A stretch of 64,000 nucleotides of DNA. Origin: Haloferax gibbonsii ATCC 33959 (GTDB lineage: Archaea; Halobacteriota; Halobacteria; Halobacteriales; Haloferacaceae). The first letter of the stretch is position 1. Each line of letters begins with the position of its first letter. The translations under genes and the position numbers were made by a program. Location of the stretch: positions 39,796-103,795 of the forward strand of contig NZ_AOLJ01000022.1 of assembly GCF_000336775.1 (NCBI RefSeq), read 5' to 3'. Shown here piece after piece: positions 53,997 to 63,346 of this stretch. The notes under the pieces are model-generated. The model made no database searches, was not told where the DNA came from, and was given only the letters and a program-made list of their open reading frames with translations.

Positions 53997-54242
53997 TTAG
54001 AGGTCTTTGGCGACGCGGAGTTCCGTATCGGTGACCGTCGCCACCGACTCGGCGGGGACCTCGATGTCGTCGCCGTCGGCGTCGCCGAAGCCGAGGCCCT
54101 GCACGACCGCCTCGGCGATGTCTGGGTCGGGTTCGACGTACGCGATTTGGGCGTCCGTGTCGACTTCGGTCACGATTCCGATCTGTTCGGCTTCCTCGTC
54201 CATGAGGAACTTCCCTTCGTCGGCGGTCGAGAGAACTGACAT
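53997..54242 (-). CDS. small PRC-barrel-like protein
   Basis: An 81-residue protein starting MSVLSTADEGKFLMDEEAEQ, followed by IGIVTEVDTDAQIAYVEPDPD, the pattern of a PRC-barrel strand-turn-strand unit, and ending ELRVAKDL. Such small proteins are common in haloarchaea and may bind proteins or RNA. Start ATG 54242 is preceded on the minus strand by an AT-rich TTATTATGTC that can serve as TATA. The downstream spacer to YchF (227 nt) is moderately AT-rich and shows nothing recognisable. Confidence 0.65.
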   Translation of the reverse strand: MSVLSTADEGKFLMDEEAEQIGIVTEVDTDAQIAYVEPDPDIAEAVVQGLGFGDADGDDIEVPAESVATVTDTELRVAKDL

Positions 54243-54324
54243 CCGCCCAATCGTTAATTCCGAATGACATAATAACCTACGGCCCCGTACGAACGCTGAT
54301 AGTTCCCGCCCGCGTACGGAACGC

Positions 54325-54744
54325 ATGACAATCGGTTCACAGGTCTCCGAGGCCGACGCTCGCCGGCTCCCGCTGTCCGAGACGCGGGTGCTTCTCGGCG
54401 TCGGACTGGCGATTGCCCTCGTCGCCGGCCTCGTCTTCCGCGTCGTCGGCCAGCTCGTGTTAGTGCCCTCTCGTCCGTTGGTCACGGCCGTGGTGTTCGC
54501 GTTGACGGTGCCCGCGATGTGGGCGCTCGCGGTCGGGGTCTTCCGGTGGCGCGGGCTCTCCGGCGGCGCGAAACGGGAGGCCGCGGCGCTGCTCGTCGTC
54601 CCGGGTATGCTCGTCGACGCGGTCTCGACGGCGCTGTTCTCGCTCGTCTACCCGAACATGGGGCTCGAAGCCGCGGGGCTCTTCGGCGGGCTGTTGCTCC
54701 TGGCGTACGCGACGGTGCTGGTCGCGGGCTTCGTCGGTCAGTGA
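54325..54744 (+). CDS. small membrane protein (DUF5367-like)
   Basis: A 139-residue protein with four membrane helices (about residues 22-42, 50-70, 85-105, 112-137) and a short charged loop RWRGLSGGAKREA. The layout matches the DUF5367 family of small membrane proteins (recalled). No function is assigned. It is flanked by the PRC-barrel gene divergently and a converging antiporter gene. Confidence 0.6.
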   Translation: MTIGSQVSEADARRLPLSETRVLLGVGLAIALVAGLVFRVVGQLVLVPSRPLVTAVVFALTVPAMWALAVGVFRWRGLSGGAKREAAALLVVPGMLVDAVSTALFSLVYPNMGLEAAGLFGGLLLLAYATVLVAGFVGQ

Positions 54745-54872
54745 CTCGGTTCGGGCTGACGTTCCCATCGTCGAGCCGCCGCTCGGCGACGGTGCGGCTC
54801 TCCTCTCTTCTGCTCAGTCACGCGCGACGACGCGAAAAATAGGGCGCGGAGCGGCGGTCGGATTCCGACTCG

Positions 54873-56441
54873 TCAGTCCGACTCCGACGAGGAGCCGAAG
54901 GCGGTCGGGACGCTCACGTCGGCGTGTTGCGAGAGGTAGTACGCGAGCGCGAACAGCGCGACGACGCCGATTCCGAGGAGCGCCAGCGAGCCCACGCCGT
55001 AGCCGCTCGCGAGGAACAGCCCCGTCGCGACGGCTCCGCAGAGGACGGCGTACGGAATCTGCGTGTTCACGTGGTCGACGTGGTCCGCGCCGGCGAACAT
55101 CGACGAGAGGACCGTCGTGTCGCTGATGGGCGAACAGTGGTCACCGAACAGCGAGCCGGTGAGGATAGCGCCGATGGCACCGGGGAGCGGCGCGCCGAGC
55201 TGGTAGGCAAGCGGCACCGCGACGGGGAACATGATACTCATCGTTCCCCACGACGTGCCTATCGAGAACGAGATGATGGCCGCGGCGAGGAAGACGACCG
55301 CGGGCAGGATTTCTGGCGTGATGACGCCCTCGGCGACGCTGACGACGAACGCACCGACGCCGAGCGCCTGGCTGACGCTGCCGATGGTCCACGCCAGCGA
55401 GAGGACGGCCACGGGGAACATGACCATCTTGAATCCCTCGAAGATGGCGTCGCTGACGGCTTCGAGTTCGACGCGGGCGTGGCCGACGAGGATGGCGAGC
55501 AGCAGCGCGCACGCCGAGAAGACGCCCCAGAGGATGGCGTCGGCGGTGGCCGCATCCTTCAGCGCCTCGACGGGTGCGACGCCGGGCCAGCCGCCGGAGT
55601 ACAGCAGGCCGAAGCCGGTGACGGCGACGAGCGCGACGATGGGCGCGGCGAAGTACCACCAGCGCGAGTCGACGTGGTCGGGCGTGACGATGTCCTCCTC
55701 GCGCGTCTCGATGAGGGGGTCGGCGTCGTCGCCGAGGAGCTTCCCCTCTTCTTTCGCGCGGCGCTCGGCGCGCTTCATCGGCCCGAAGTCCCAGTCCATC
55801 ACGACGAGGATGAACACGAGCGCGACCGCGAGCAGGCTGTAGAAGCGGAACGGAATGCTCTGGAGGAACACCACGAAGGCGCTCTGGTCGATGCCGAGCG
55901 AGGCGAACTGCTCGCGGATGAGTCCGACCTCGAAGCCGACCCACGTCGAGACGACGGCGACGCTCACCACGGGCGAGGTGGTCGAATCGAGCAGGTACGC
56001 GAGCTTCTCGCGGCTGATGTCGAACTTGTCGGTGATGGGGCGCATCACCGAGCCCGTAATCATCGTGCTCGCGTAGGAGTCGACGAAGATGAGCATCCCG
56101 AGGACGCTCGTCCCCAACGCGGCCTGTTTCCGTGTCTTGATGCGGGCGATGATGCGCTGTGCGAGCGCGTTCATCCCGCCCGAGAGGAATATCATCCCGA
56201 GCATCGCGCCCGAGAGGAAGGTAAACAGGAGGAGTTTGCTGTTGAACGACTCGGTCACGTTGTTGATGACCAACTGGAGGGAGTACGCCGCCCCGCCGAT
56301 GGGGTTCCATCCCACCAGGATGGTCGCACCGATCCAGATGCCGGTGAAAAGCGAGAGGAGCACCTGCCGACTGAGCAGCGTCAGCACGATTGCGAAGAGC
56401 GCCGGCAGCAGGCTGATGACTCCCTGCGTCTCTGCGGGCAT
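54873..56441 (-). CDS. nhaC: Na+/H+ antiporter, NhaC family
   Basis: A 522-residue integral membrane protein with about twelve helices. The family motifs are GGMNALAQRIIARIKTRKQA near residue 88, DSYASTMITGSVMRPITDKF near 121, and SFSIGTSWGTMSIMFPVA near 388, which include the ion-binding helix breaks. A charged loop (~205-240) lies on the cytoplasmic side. The antiporter exports Na+ in exchange for H+, a key function in a salt-in strategist; amino-acid/H+ antiport is a possible alternative in this superfamily. Transcribed alone. Confidence 0.88.
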   Translation of the reverse strand: MPAETQGVISLLPALFAIVLTLLSRQVLLSLFTGIWIGATILVGWNPIGGAAYSLQLVINNVTESFNSKLLLFTFLSGAMLGMIFLSGGMNALAQRIIARIKTRKQAALGTSVLGMLIFVDSYASTMITGSVMRPITDKFDISREKLAYLLDSTTSPVVSVAVVSTWVGFEVGLIREQFASLGIDQSAFVVFLQSIPFRFYSLLAVALVFILVVMDWDFGPMKRAERRAKEEGKLLGDDADPLIETREEDIVTPDHVDSRWWYFAAPIVALVAVTGFGLLYSGGWPGVAPVEALKDAATADAILWGVFSACALLLAILVGHARVELEAVSDAIFEGFKMVMFPVAVLSLAWTIGSVSQALGVGAFVVSVAEGVITPEILPAVVFLAAAIISFSIGTSWGTMSIMFPVAVPLAYQLGAPLPGAIGAILTGSLFGDHCSPISDTTVLSSMFAGADHVDHVNTQIPYAVLCGAVATGLFLASGYGVGSLALLGIGVVALFALAYYLSQHADVSVPTAFGSSSESD

Positions 56442-56571
56442 GACAAACGTTTCGTCACCGGCTCCCGAATTTAAGGGTTTTCACTTCGAACGCCGAGAAT
56501 AAGACGTATCGGATGCCGTGAGTTGTCGTAGTTCGGTCGACGAATCGTCCGATAACGGCCGTGAGCGAATT

Positions 56572-57693
56572 TCAGACGACCGCGTCGTACGCCTCGCCCA
56601 TTATCTCGATGGCCTCGCGGAGCGACTCGGTGTCGGTCGCGTACGACAGGCGGGCGTAGCCGTGGCCGTGCTCGCCGAACGCCTCGCCGGGGACGATGAT
56701 CACGCCGCGGTCGATGCACTCGTCGACGAAGCCCTCGGGAACCTCGGGCATGACGTAGAACGCGCCGCCCGGCGACGGGACGGTGAGGCCGATGTCCTCC
56801 AGCCCCTCGACGACGAGGTCGCGGCGCTCGCGGAACGTCTCGGTCATCTCCTCGATTCGGTCCTGCGGGCCGCTGAGCGCGGCTTCGGCAGCGAACTGCG
56901 CCGGCGCGGAGGCGCACGCCTGCACGTACTGGTGGACTCGGAGCATGCGCTCGACCCGGCGGGTAGAGCCGTACACCCAGCCCAGTCGCCAGCCGGTCAT
57001 CGAAAAGAGCTTCGAGGCCGAGTTGACGACGACGACGTTGTCGGTCTCGGCGAACTCGATGGGCGAGCGGTGTTCGCCCTCGAAGACGGTGTACTCGTAC
57101 ACCTCGTCGGAGATGCAGAGCACGTCGTGCTCGTCGGCGATGCGGGCGAACTCGGCGATGTCGTCGGGCGGCGACACCGCGCCCGTCGGGTTGCCGGGGC
57201 TGTTGACGACGAACGCCGCGGTGTCCTCGGTGATGGCCTCTTCGACCGCCTCGGGGTCGAGCGTCAGGTCGTCGCGGAGGGGGACCGGCACCGGTTCGCC
57301 GCCGGCGAGTTTGGTGAGCGCGTCGTAGGAGACGAAGCCGGGGTCCGGGATGATGACCTCGTCGCCCTCGTTCACGTGCGCCTCGATGGCGATGTGGAGC
57401 GCCTCGCTCCCCCCGGCCGTGGCGATGACGTCGCCGGGGTCGAGGTCGACGCCCTGGTCGCGGCGGTGCTTCTCGGCGATTGCCTCGCGCAGGCTCGGGA
57501 GTCCCTTGTTCCCCGTGTAGCCGTCCGCCTCGCCGGCCTCGATGGCCTCGACGGCCGCCCGTCGCGCGTGGTCCGGGGCCGGGAAGTCTGGCTGGCCCAA
57601 CCCGAGGTTGATAGCGTCTTCGCCAGCCGCCTCGAACACCTTGCGAATGCCGCTGATGGAGATGCGCTCCACCCGGTCGGAGAAGTGCGTCAT
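56572..57693 (-). CDS. PLP-dependent class I aminotransferase (aspartate/aromatic type)
   Basis: A 373-residue fold type I aminotransferase. LGLGQPDFPAPDHARRA at the N-terminus, AFVVNSPGNPTGA near residue 160, and NSASKLFSMTGWRLGWV near 226 holding the PLP lysine, plus the C-terminal Arg in GYARLSYATD that binds the carboxylate. Likely substrates are aspartate, aromatic amino acids or alanine with 2-oxoglutarate; specificity cannot be read. It is cytoplasmic, of normal length and transcribed alone. No biosynthetic cluster is next to it. Confidence 0.88.
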   Translation of the reverse strand: MTHFSDRVERISISGIRKVFEAAGEDAINLGLGQPDFPAPDHARRAAVEAIEAGEADGYTGNKGLPSLREAIAEKHRRDQGVDLDPGDVIATAGGSEALHIAIEAHVNEGDEVIIPDPGFVSYDALTKLAGGEPVPVPLRDDLTLDPEAVEEAITEDTAAFVVNSPGNPTGAVSPPDDIAEFARIADEHDVLCISDEVYEYTVFEGEHRSPIEFAETDNVVVVNSASKLFSMTGWRLGWVYGSTRRVERMLRVHQYVQACASAPAQFAAEAALSGPQDRIEEMTETFRERRDLVVEGLEDIGLTVPSPGGAFYVMPEVPEGFVDECIDRGVIIVPGEAFGEHGHGYARLSYATDTESLREAIEIMGEAYDAVV

Positions 57694-57943
57694 ATCCTAT
57701 CCCGCGTCGCGGTTCGGGATAGTTCTTCCCACGCACGGTCGCGGCCGACCCGTCGGCTCCGTGACGTGACCGACGTACAGTAACGGATTTTACTGCCGCT
57801 ATCTTGGAGGGGACAATTCAGGAGAACCGACTGTTTCAACCCCGAATGCGGCCGTGAGGTGGATTTTCATCGGTTCTCGCGCGTCATCTACCGCGTCTAT
57901 CGTTACCGCGTACGCGCCCGGAATAAGGCGCTGATTCGTAACG

Positions 57944-58996
57944 ATGGCAATGACAGAGGCACCACGCTCGACTTCACTCAGCCGTAGACGATTCCTGCAG
58001 GGCTCCGGCCTCGCCGCGACCGCCGGCCTCGCGGGCTGTCTCGGCGGGTCCGGCGGGAGCGGGCTGGACGAACTCAACGTCGCCTACATGCCCATCTACC
58101 CGGACATGCAGTACTTCGTGTTGGAAGAAGAGGGGCTGTTCGACCAGCTTTCGGTCCCGGTCGCGGGCAAGAAGTTCTCCGACGGTCCGAGCATCGTGCA
58201 GGCGTCGGCGACGGGCGACTTCGACGTGATGATGTTCGGCATCGTCCCGGCGATGATCGTCATGGACAAAGGCATTCCCGCGAAGATAACCGCGGCGAAC
58301 ATCAAGAACGCGATGGAGATTCTCGCCACCGACGAGTTCGCCGCGCTGTGGGCGGAACACGGCAAAGACGCCTTCGCCGAGTTCGAGGCGCAGCAGGGCC
58401 GCAAGTTCACGTTCGGCACGTTCCCGCCGGGGTCGGTTCCGGACATCTTGCTCCGCTACTGGATTCAGAACACGCTCGGGCTCGACCCCGAGGAGGACGT
58501 GAACATCAAGGGTCTCGGCGGCGCGGCCGCGGTCCAGCAGGCGCTCCTCTCGAACAACATCGACGGCACGAGCATCATGGAGCCCGTTCCGACGGTCATC
58601 GAGGCCAACGACGCGCCGTTCCAGCCCATCGCGTGGGCGGGCGACTTCATGCCCGGCCAGCCCGCGGCGGTCACGCTCATGCACGACCGCCTCCGGCAGG
58701 ACAACCGCGACCTCGCCACGGAGTTCGTCGAACTCCACCAGCGGGCGACGAACTTCGTCGCCGACAACCCCGACACGGCCGCCCAGCACGCGAGTTCGGT
58801 CATCGGCGAGAGCGCGCTCCCGGTCGAGACCGCTCGCGCGGCGCTCGACTCCCCCGCGTCGGACTTCATCACCGACCCCCACGATATCGAAGGCGGCGCT
58901 GAAATCTTCGCCGACTACGCCCAGACGCTCGGGAAGACGGAAGCGCAGTTGACCGTCGACGAGATGTTCGATTACGGCATCTACGACTCGCTATGA
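57944..58996 (+). CDS. ABC transporter substrate-binding protein (NitT/TauT type)
   Basis: A 350-residue exported lipoprotein. SRRRFLQGSGLAATAGLAGC (about residues 13-32) is a Tat signal and lipobox. The mature part is a periplasmic-binding fold of the NMT1/SsuA type: LNVAYMPIYPDMQYFVLEEE, SIVQASATGDFDVMMFGIVPAMIV, FTFGTFPPGSVPDILLRY. Such proteins bind sulfonates, nitrate, thiamine precursors or similar anions; the ligand is unknown. ATG 57944 is used; ATG 57950 is equally good and sits 28 nt after GAATAAGG. It overlaps the permease by ATGA. Confidence 0.85.
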   Translation: MAMTEAPRSTSLSRRRFLQGSGLAATAGLAGCLGGSGGSGLDELNVAYMPIYPDMQYFVLEEEGLFDQLSVPVAGKKFSDGPSIVQASATGDFDVMMFGIVPAMIVMDKGIPAKITAANIKNAMEILATDEFAALWAEHGKDAFAEFEAQQGRKFTFGTFPPGSVPDILLRYWIQNTLGLDPEEDVNIKGLGGAAAVQQALLSNNIDGTSIMEPVPTVIEANDAPFQPIAWAGDFMPGQPAAVTLMHDRLRQDNRDLATEFVELHQRATNFVADNPDTAAQHASSVIGESALPVETARAALDSPASDFITDPHDIEGGAEIFADYAQTLGKTEAQLTVDEMFDYGIYDSL

Positions 58997-59862
58997 GCAA
59001 CGACGAAGTCGGCAGCGGCGTCGCCCTCTCGGAGACGGAGGCGGACGAGCGACTGCTCGACCGGCTCGCGGGGTTCTCCTCTGAACAGACGGGGCTCGCG
59101 GTCGCCGGCTTCGCGGGCTTTCTCGCCGTCTGGTACGTCGCCGCGCTGTTCCAGCCGACGTATCTGCTCCCCTCGCCCGTCGAGGTGCTGGCGGCGTTCG
59201 TCGTCGAACTCACCGCGCCGGCGTCGCTTTCGATTCCCTTCACCGGCGCGGAACTCCCGGCGACTCGACTGGTGGTCAAGCTGATTCAGAGCCTCTACCA
59301 CTACGTGCCGGGCCTGCTCATCGGGACCTCGATCGGCGTCTTCGCGGGCGTCGCCATGGGCTGGAACACCCGCGTCGACAGCATCTTCACGCCCGTCACG
59401 CGCCTCCTCCGGCCGATTCCGCCGCTGGCGTGGATCGGCTTCGCCGTCATCTGGCTCGGCGTCAACCACCAGGGCGCGACGTTCATCGTCGCCATCGGCT
59501 CCTTCTGGATTAACTTCTACAGCGCCTACGGCGGCGTCGAGGGGGTCTCCGAGGACCTCAAAGAGGTCGCCGCGAGCCTCGGCGTCGACGACGACTGGAC
59601 GATGATTCGGAAGGTCGTCATCCCGGCGGCCAGCCCCTCGATCATGACCGGCATCCGGACGAGCATCGGCCAGTGCTGGATGATCGTCGTCGCGGCCGAA
59701 CTCATCGTCGGCGTCGGCGTCGGCTACGAGATTCTCAACACGGCGCAGAACCTCGCCATGGACGTGTCGGTCGCCTACATGCTCGTCATCAGCATCGTCT
59801 TCCTCGTGAGCGACGGCCTGTTCCGCCGGGTCGAACGGCGGGCGCTGGAGTGGAGAGCATGA
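58993..59862 (+). CDS. ABC transporter permease (NitT/TauT type)
   Basis: A 289-residue permease with six membrane helices (about residues 35-52, 90-115, 125-145, 152-170, 215-240, 250-270). The EAA loop, EGVSEDLKEVAASLGVDDDW (about residues 180-199), contacts the ATPase. It overlaps both neighbours by four bases (ATGA), so the three genes are one operon, translationally coupled. It forms the channel for the ligand delivered by the lipoprotein at 57944. Confidence 0.9.
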   Translation: MSNDEVGSGVALSETEADERLLDRLAGFSSEQTGLAVAGFAGFLAVWYVAALFQPTYLLPSPVEVLAAFVVELTAPASLSIPFTGAELPATRLVVKLIQSLYHYVPGLLIGTSIGVFAGVAMGWNTRVDSIFTPVTRLLRPIPPLAWIGFAVIWLGVNHQGATFIVAIGSFWINFYSAYGGVEGVSEDLKEVAASLGVDDDWTMIRKVVIPAASPSIMTGIRTSIGQCWMIVVAAELIVGVGVGYEILNTAQNLAMDVSVAYMLVISIVFLVSDGLFRRVERRALEWRA

Positions 59863-60656
59863 GCGGGGACGCGAACGCGGGAGCCGACGCGACCGCGACC
59901 GACCCCGACGAGACCGCGACGGTCCGGGTCGATTCGCTCGGCAAGACCTACGCTTCCGACCGCCGGACGGTCGAGGCGCTGTCGGACGTCGAGTTCGCGG
60001 TCGAGGACGGCGAGTTCGTCTGTATCGTCGGTCCCTCCGGCTGCGGCAAGACGACGCTGTTCCGCATCATCGCCGGCCTCGAAGACGCCACGTCGGGCGC
60101 GGTCACCCTCGACGGCTCGCCCGTCACCGGCCCCGGCACCGACCGCGGCATGGTGTTTCAGGAGTACGGGCTGTTCCCGTGGCGAACCGTCGCCGAGAAC
60201 GTCGCTTTCGGCCTCGAAGAACAGGGCGTCGAGGAGCCGGCGCGCTCGGAGCGCGTGACTGAGATGCTCGAACTCGTCGGTCTCGACGGCTTCGCCGACG
60301 CCTACCCGAAGGAGCTGTCCGGCGGGATGAAACAGCGGGTCGGCATCGCCCGCGCGCTCGCGGTCGACCCCGAACTGCTCCTCATGGACGAGCCGTTCGG
60401 CGCGGTCGACGCCCAGACCCGCGACATGCTCCACGGCGAACTGCTCGACATCTGGGCGGAGACGGACAAGACGGTGCTGTTCGTCACCCACGACGTCGAA
60501 GAGGCCGTCACGCTCGCCGACCGCGTGGTCGTCATGGCCGCCAACCCGGGCCGCGTCCGCGAAATCGTCTCGGTCGATATCGACCGTCCGCGCGAGCGGA
60601 CCGAAAGCGAATTTGCAGAATACGTCGAGCGGATTCGCGGGCTGATAGGCGAGTAA
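59859..60656 (+). CDS. ABC transporter ATP-binding protein (NitT/TauT type)
   Basis: A 265-residue ATPase. An acidic disordered N-terminus (~20 residues) precedes Walker A GPSGCGKTT (about residues 60-68), Q loop VFQEYGLFPWRTVAENV, signature LSGGMKQRVGIARAL (about 150-164), Walker B LLLMDEP and the H-loop THDVEEAV. It powers import of the transporter's ligand. The start at 59859 overlaps the permease stop (ATGA). No enzyme for alkanesulfonate, taurine or nitrate use is nearby, so the substrate stays open. Confidence 0.9.
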   Translation: MSGDANAGADATATDPDETATVRVDSLGKTYASDRRTVEALSDVEFAVEDGEFVCIVGPSGCGKTTLFRIIAGLEDATSGAVTLDGSPVTGPGTDRGMVFQEYGLFPWRTVAENVAFGLEEQGVEEPARSERVTEMLELVGLDGFADAYPKELSGGMKQRVGIARALAVDPELLLMDEPFGAVDAQTRDMLHGELLDIWAETDKTVLFVTHDVEEAVTLADRVVVMAANPGRVREIVSVDIDRPRERTESEFAEYVERIRGLIGE

Positions 60657-60687
60657 GCTTTTCACCCTCGATTCGGTACCTCGGTTT

Positions 60688-61140
60688 ATGATATCTAGAC
60701 GACAGGTCATCGCTGGCGCAGTCGCCGGACTCGGTGGTATTGGCCTCGTCGGAAACGCGGTGTATCAAGAACTCAGGCCGAAGCTGTTGCTCTCGGTGAT
60801 GAACTTCCACGACCAACCGCACTCCTTGACCGTGCAACTCGTTCGCCGAGGCGCCGACGAGTGGAGCGAAGGACTCGCATGGATGGAGTATATCGACATC
60901 GAGGCGCAACCCGAGGACGGAGACGTTCCGAGACTGAATTTTCCGGCGGTTGCTCCCGCTCGGCCGTACATCGTCCACATCGAAGCCCGGAGCAACAATA
61001 TTGGCGACCGAGAGTTCACGTACCTGCCCGACTGTTCTGGGTACGACTCACCAACCCCCGGACTGTACATCGTCATCTCCACGGAGGGGGAGATTAAACT
61101 CAAAGGGACCGGGTGTAGCGATGATTCGCTGTGGTACTGA
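60688..61140 (+). CDS. hypothetical exported or anchored protein
   Basis: A 150-residue protein with a Tat-like N-terminus MISRRQVIAGAVAGLGGIGL (RR followed by a hydrophobic helix) and no lipobox cysteine, so it may be released or held by the uncleaved helix. The ~115-residue remainder is beta-rich with two Cys pairs-to-be (PDCSGYDS and GTGCSDDS). Base composition is somewhat lower in G+C than the transporter genes before it. It converges on a tiny gene with one base between stops. Function unknown. Confidence 0.55.
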   Translation: MISRRQVIAGAVAGLGGIGLVGNAVYQELRPKLLLSVMNFHDQPHSLTVQLVRRGADEWSEGLAWMEYIDIEAQPEDGDVPRLNFPAVAPARPYIVHIEARSNNIGDREFTYLPDCSGYDSPTPGLYIVISTEGEIKLKGTGCSDDSLWY

Positions 61141-61141
61141 A

Positions 61142-61291
61142 CTACTCCCGCGCCTCTCGCAACTCGTCGATGTGCGCGTCGATGACCGACAGCGTCGCGT
61201 CGGCGTCGACGTAGCCCTTCTCGTACTCCTTCATCGCGCTGTTGTAGTCGCTGAGGAACTGTGCGACCGCGTCGTCGAGGTCGTCGCTCAT
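61142..61291 (-). CDS. 49-residue helical microprotein
   Basis: A very short acidic protein, MSDDLDDAVAQFLSDYNSAM then KEYEKGYVDADATLSVIDAH, likely two helices. Haloarchaeal codon use, clear start and lack of any larger alternative support it as real. The start ATG 61291 is better than an upstream in-frame ATG at 61381 that gives basic, uncharacteristic residues. Function unknown. Divergent from the XPB helicase gene. Confidence 0.55.
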   Translation of the reverse strand: MSDDLDDAVAQFLSDYNSAMKEYEKGYVDADATLSVIDAHIDELREARE

Positions 61292-61426
61292 ACACGTCCG
61301 TAGCCCCGCCATCGGATTTGAACCTTCGGCCCGCGGACGGCGGGACCGGAAGCGCACGGGACTCCGGCACGACCGCCGCACCGCGGGACCGTCGATTTAT
61401 GACCGCGCCCCGCCAACGCGCCGGTA

Positions 61427-62761
61427 GTGACGACCCTCCGCTTCGAGGACGGAACGATTCACCTCGCTACCGACCTCGATATCTCGATTCCCGGCGTCGA
61501 AGCCGACCCCCGAAGCGGTGGCTATCGAGCCCCAGCGATGCGGTACGCCGCCATTCGAGACGAATTAGAGCGACGGGGAACCGAGTTCGAAGACACGCTC
61601 GCCCTCGACGCCCCCCTCTCGCTTTCGACGACCTACGACCTCCGCGACTACCAGCGCGCCGCGCTCGACGCGTGGCTCGACGCGGGCGGTCGCGGCGTCG
61701 TGGAACTGCCGACCGGCGCGGGCAAGACGGTGCTCGCGGTCGCCGCGATGGTCGCCCGCTCCGTGCCGACGCTCGTCGTCGTGCCGACCATCGATTTACA
61801 GGACCAGTGGATACGCGAACTCGAAACCGAGTTCGACGTGCCGGTCGGTCGGTTCGGCGGCGGCGAACAGACCCAAGAGGCCATCACGGTCTCGACGTAC
61901 GACTCGGCGTACCTCCGCGCCGACGACGTGGGCGGCGACTTCGGTCTCGTCGTCTTCGACGAGGTCCACCACCTCGGCGGCGAGGGATACCAAGACATCC
62001 CGCGCTTTCTCGCCGCACCTTCCCGCCTCGGCCTGACGGCGACGTTCGAGCGCCCCGACGGCGCACACGAGCGCGTGGCGGAACTCGTCGGCCCGCGGGT
62101 GTACCGCCTCGACGTGGACGACTTGGCGGGCGACCACCTCGCCGACTACGAGGTCCGCCGAATCGAGGTGGAACTCACGGCCGACGAGCGCGAGACGTAC
62201 GACGAGGCACAGGAGACGTTCGTGAACTACCTGCGCACCTCGGGGCTGTCGATGCAGTCGGGCAGCGACTACCAGAAACTCGTGATGCGCTCCGGGAACG
62301 ACCCGAGAGCGCGGGCGGCGCTCCTCGCCAAGCAGCGCGCCCGCGACGTGATGATGAACTCCGAGGCGAAGGTGGACAAACTGGCTCGGTTGCTCGCGCG
62401 ACACCGCGAGGACCGCGTCATCGTCTTCACCGCCTCGACCGACCTCGTCTACCGCATCTCGCGGCGCTTCCTCGTCCCGCCGATAACCAACGAGACCGGC
62501 ACGAAAGAGCGCCGCGAAATCCTCGACCGCTTCCGCGACGGCACCTACGACACCGTCGTCGCGGCCAACGTGCTCGACGAGGGCGTGGACGTGCCCGACG
62601 CGAACGTCGGCATCCTCCTTTCGGGGTCGGGGTCGGAACGCGAGTTCACCCAGCGCCTCGGTCGCATCCTCCGACCGAAGGCCGACGGCGCGACCGCGAC
62701 GCTCTACGAACTCGTGAGCGTCGAGACGGCGGAAGAACGGGTCGCGGCCCGGCGTCGGTGA
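61427..62761 (+). CDS. xpb: XPB-type superfamily 2 DNA helicase
   Basis: A 444-residue helicase. After an N-terminal ~70-residue damage-recognition-like part, helicase motif I is LPTGAGKT (about residues 94-101), motif II DEVHH (DEXH box, about 175-179), motif III LTATFE, and motif VI QRLGRILRPK (about 410-419). The length fits archaeal XPB (about 450). It starts at GTG 61427. XPB unwinds DNA in repair and in archaea forms a pair with the nuclease Bax1, whose DUF790-type gene begins at 63347 on the same strand, with a lipoprotein gene on the other strand between. Confidence 0.88.
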   Translation: MTTLRFEDGTIHLATDLDISIPGVEADPRSGGYRAPAMRYAAIRDELERRGTEFEDTLALDAPLSLSTTYDLRDYQRAALDAWLDAGGRGVVELPTGAGKTVLAVAAMVARSVPTLVVVPTIDLQDQWIRELETEFDVPVGRFGGGEQTQEAITVSTYDSAYLRADDVGGDFGLVVFDEVHHLGGEGYQDIPRFLAAPSRLGLTATFERPDGAHERVAELVGPRVYRLDVDDLAGDHLADYEVRRIEVELTADERETYDEAQETFVNYLRTSGLSMQSGSDYQKLVMRSGNDPRARAALLAKQRARDVMMNSEAKVDKLARLLARHREDRVIVFTASTDLVYRISRRFLVPPITNETGTKERREILDRFRDGTYDTVVAANVLDEGVDVPDANVGILLSGSGSEREFTQRLGRILRPKADGATATLYELVSVETAEERVAARRR

Positions 62762-62800
62762 CGCGGGTCGGCACCGGCGGGAAAGCGGTCGCCTTCGGAG

Positions 62801-63193
62801 TCAGGCCAGCGAGACGTTCAGGTCGCCGTTGTTGGCGAAGGCGTCGTACTCGAACTCGAACTCGATTGCGAAGTCGGCGCTCCCGGCTGCCGGGACGGCG
62901 AGCTCCTGCGACCGGGTCGACTCCTCGTCGCGGACGCTGACGCGGGCTTCGACCGTGGCGATTCGCTCCGCCCCGCTGTCGTTGACGACCGTCCCGAAGA
63001 CGCGGAGGCGGCCGTCGTCGGTCGCCTCGAAGTCGACCTCGGAGATACGAACCGGCGGTACCTCCGGGGTGTCTCGGGGCTCCCCTGCCGGTGCCTCGGG
63101 CGGGTTTCGCGGACCCGTCGCGCCCGGAAGCGACCCGAGACAGCCGGACGACAGGCCGACCGCGACCAGTCCGAGGAGGCGTCGTCGCTCCAT
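62801..63193 (-). CDS. small Tat lipoprotein
   Basis: A 130-residue protein starting MERRRLLGLVAVGLSSGCLG: a twin-arginine-like signal and lipobox Cys. A Pro/Ala/Glu-rich linker (about residues 27-45) leads to one beta-sandwich-like domain (VRISEVDFEATDDGRLRVFG, then VEARVSVRDEESTRSQELAV) reminiscent of FxLYD-type domains. The function is unknown. It sits on the opposite strand between the XPB helicase and its likely nuclease partner, converging with XPB. Confidence 0.7.
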   Translation of the reverse strand: MERRRLLGLVAVGLSSGCLGSLPGATGPRNPPEAPAGEPRDTPEVPPVRISEVDFEATDDGRLRVFGTVVNDSGAERIATVEARVSVRDEESTRSQELAVPAAGSADFAIEFEFEYDAFANNGDLNVSLA

Positions 63194-63346
63194 ACGATGG
63201 CGTCCGCCGCGGGCGCAATGAACCTTGTCGTCCGCGCCGTCGGCCGTGTCCGCCCGCGCCGTCGGCCGGTGTCCGCCCGCGCCGTCGCTCGCTTCTTGCC
63301 CACGCCGCCCGAGTCGTTTTTGTCCCGCGGTCCCGTCGTGGCGAGC

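Noticed and set aside
53799..54239. An open frame covering the PRC-barrel gene on the other strand
   Set aside because: The minus-strand frame has a better start, a promoter-like element and a PRC-barrel pattern.
57799..58077. A Pro/Arg-rich frame opposite the start of the binding-protein gene
   Set aside because: It overlaps the Tat signal sequence of a clear lipoprotein and has no plausible protein character.
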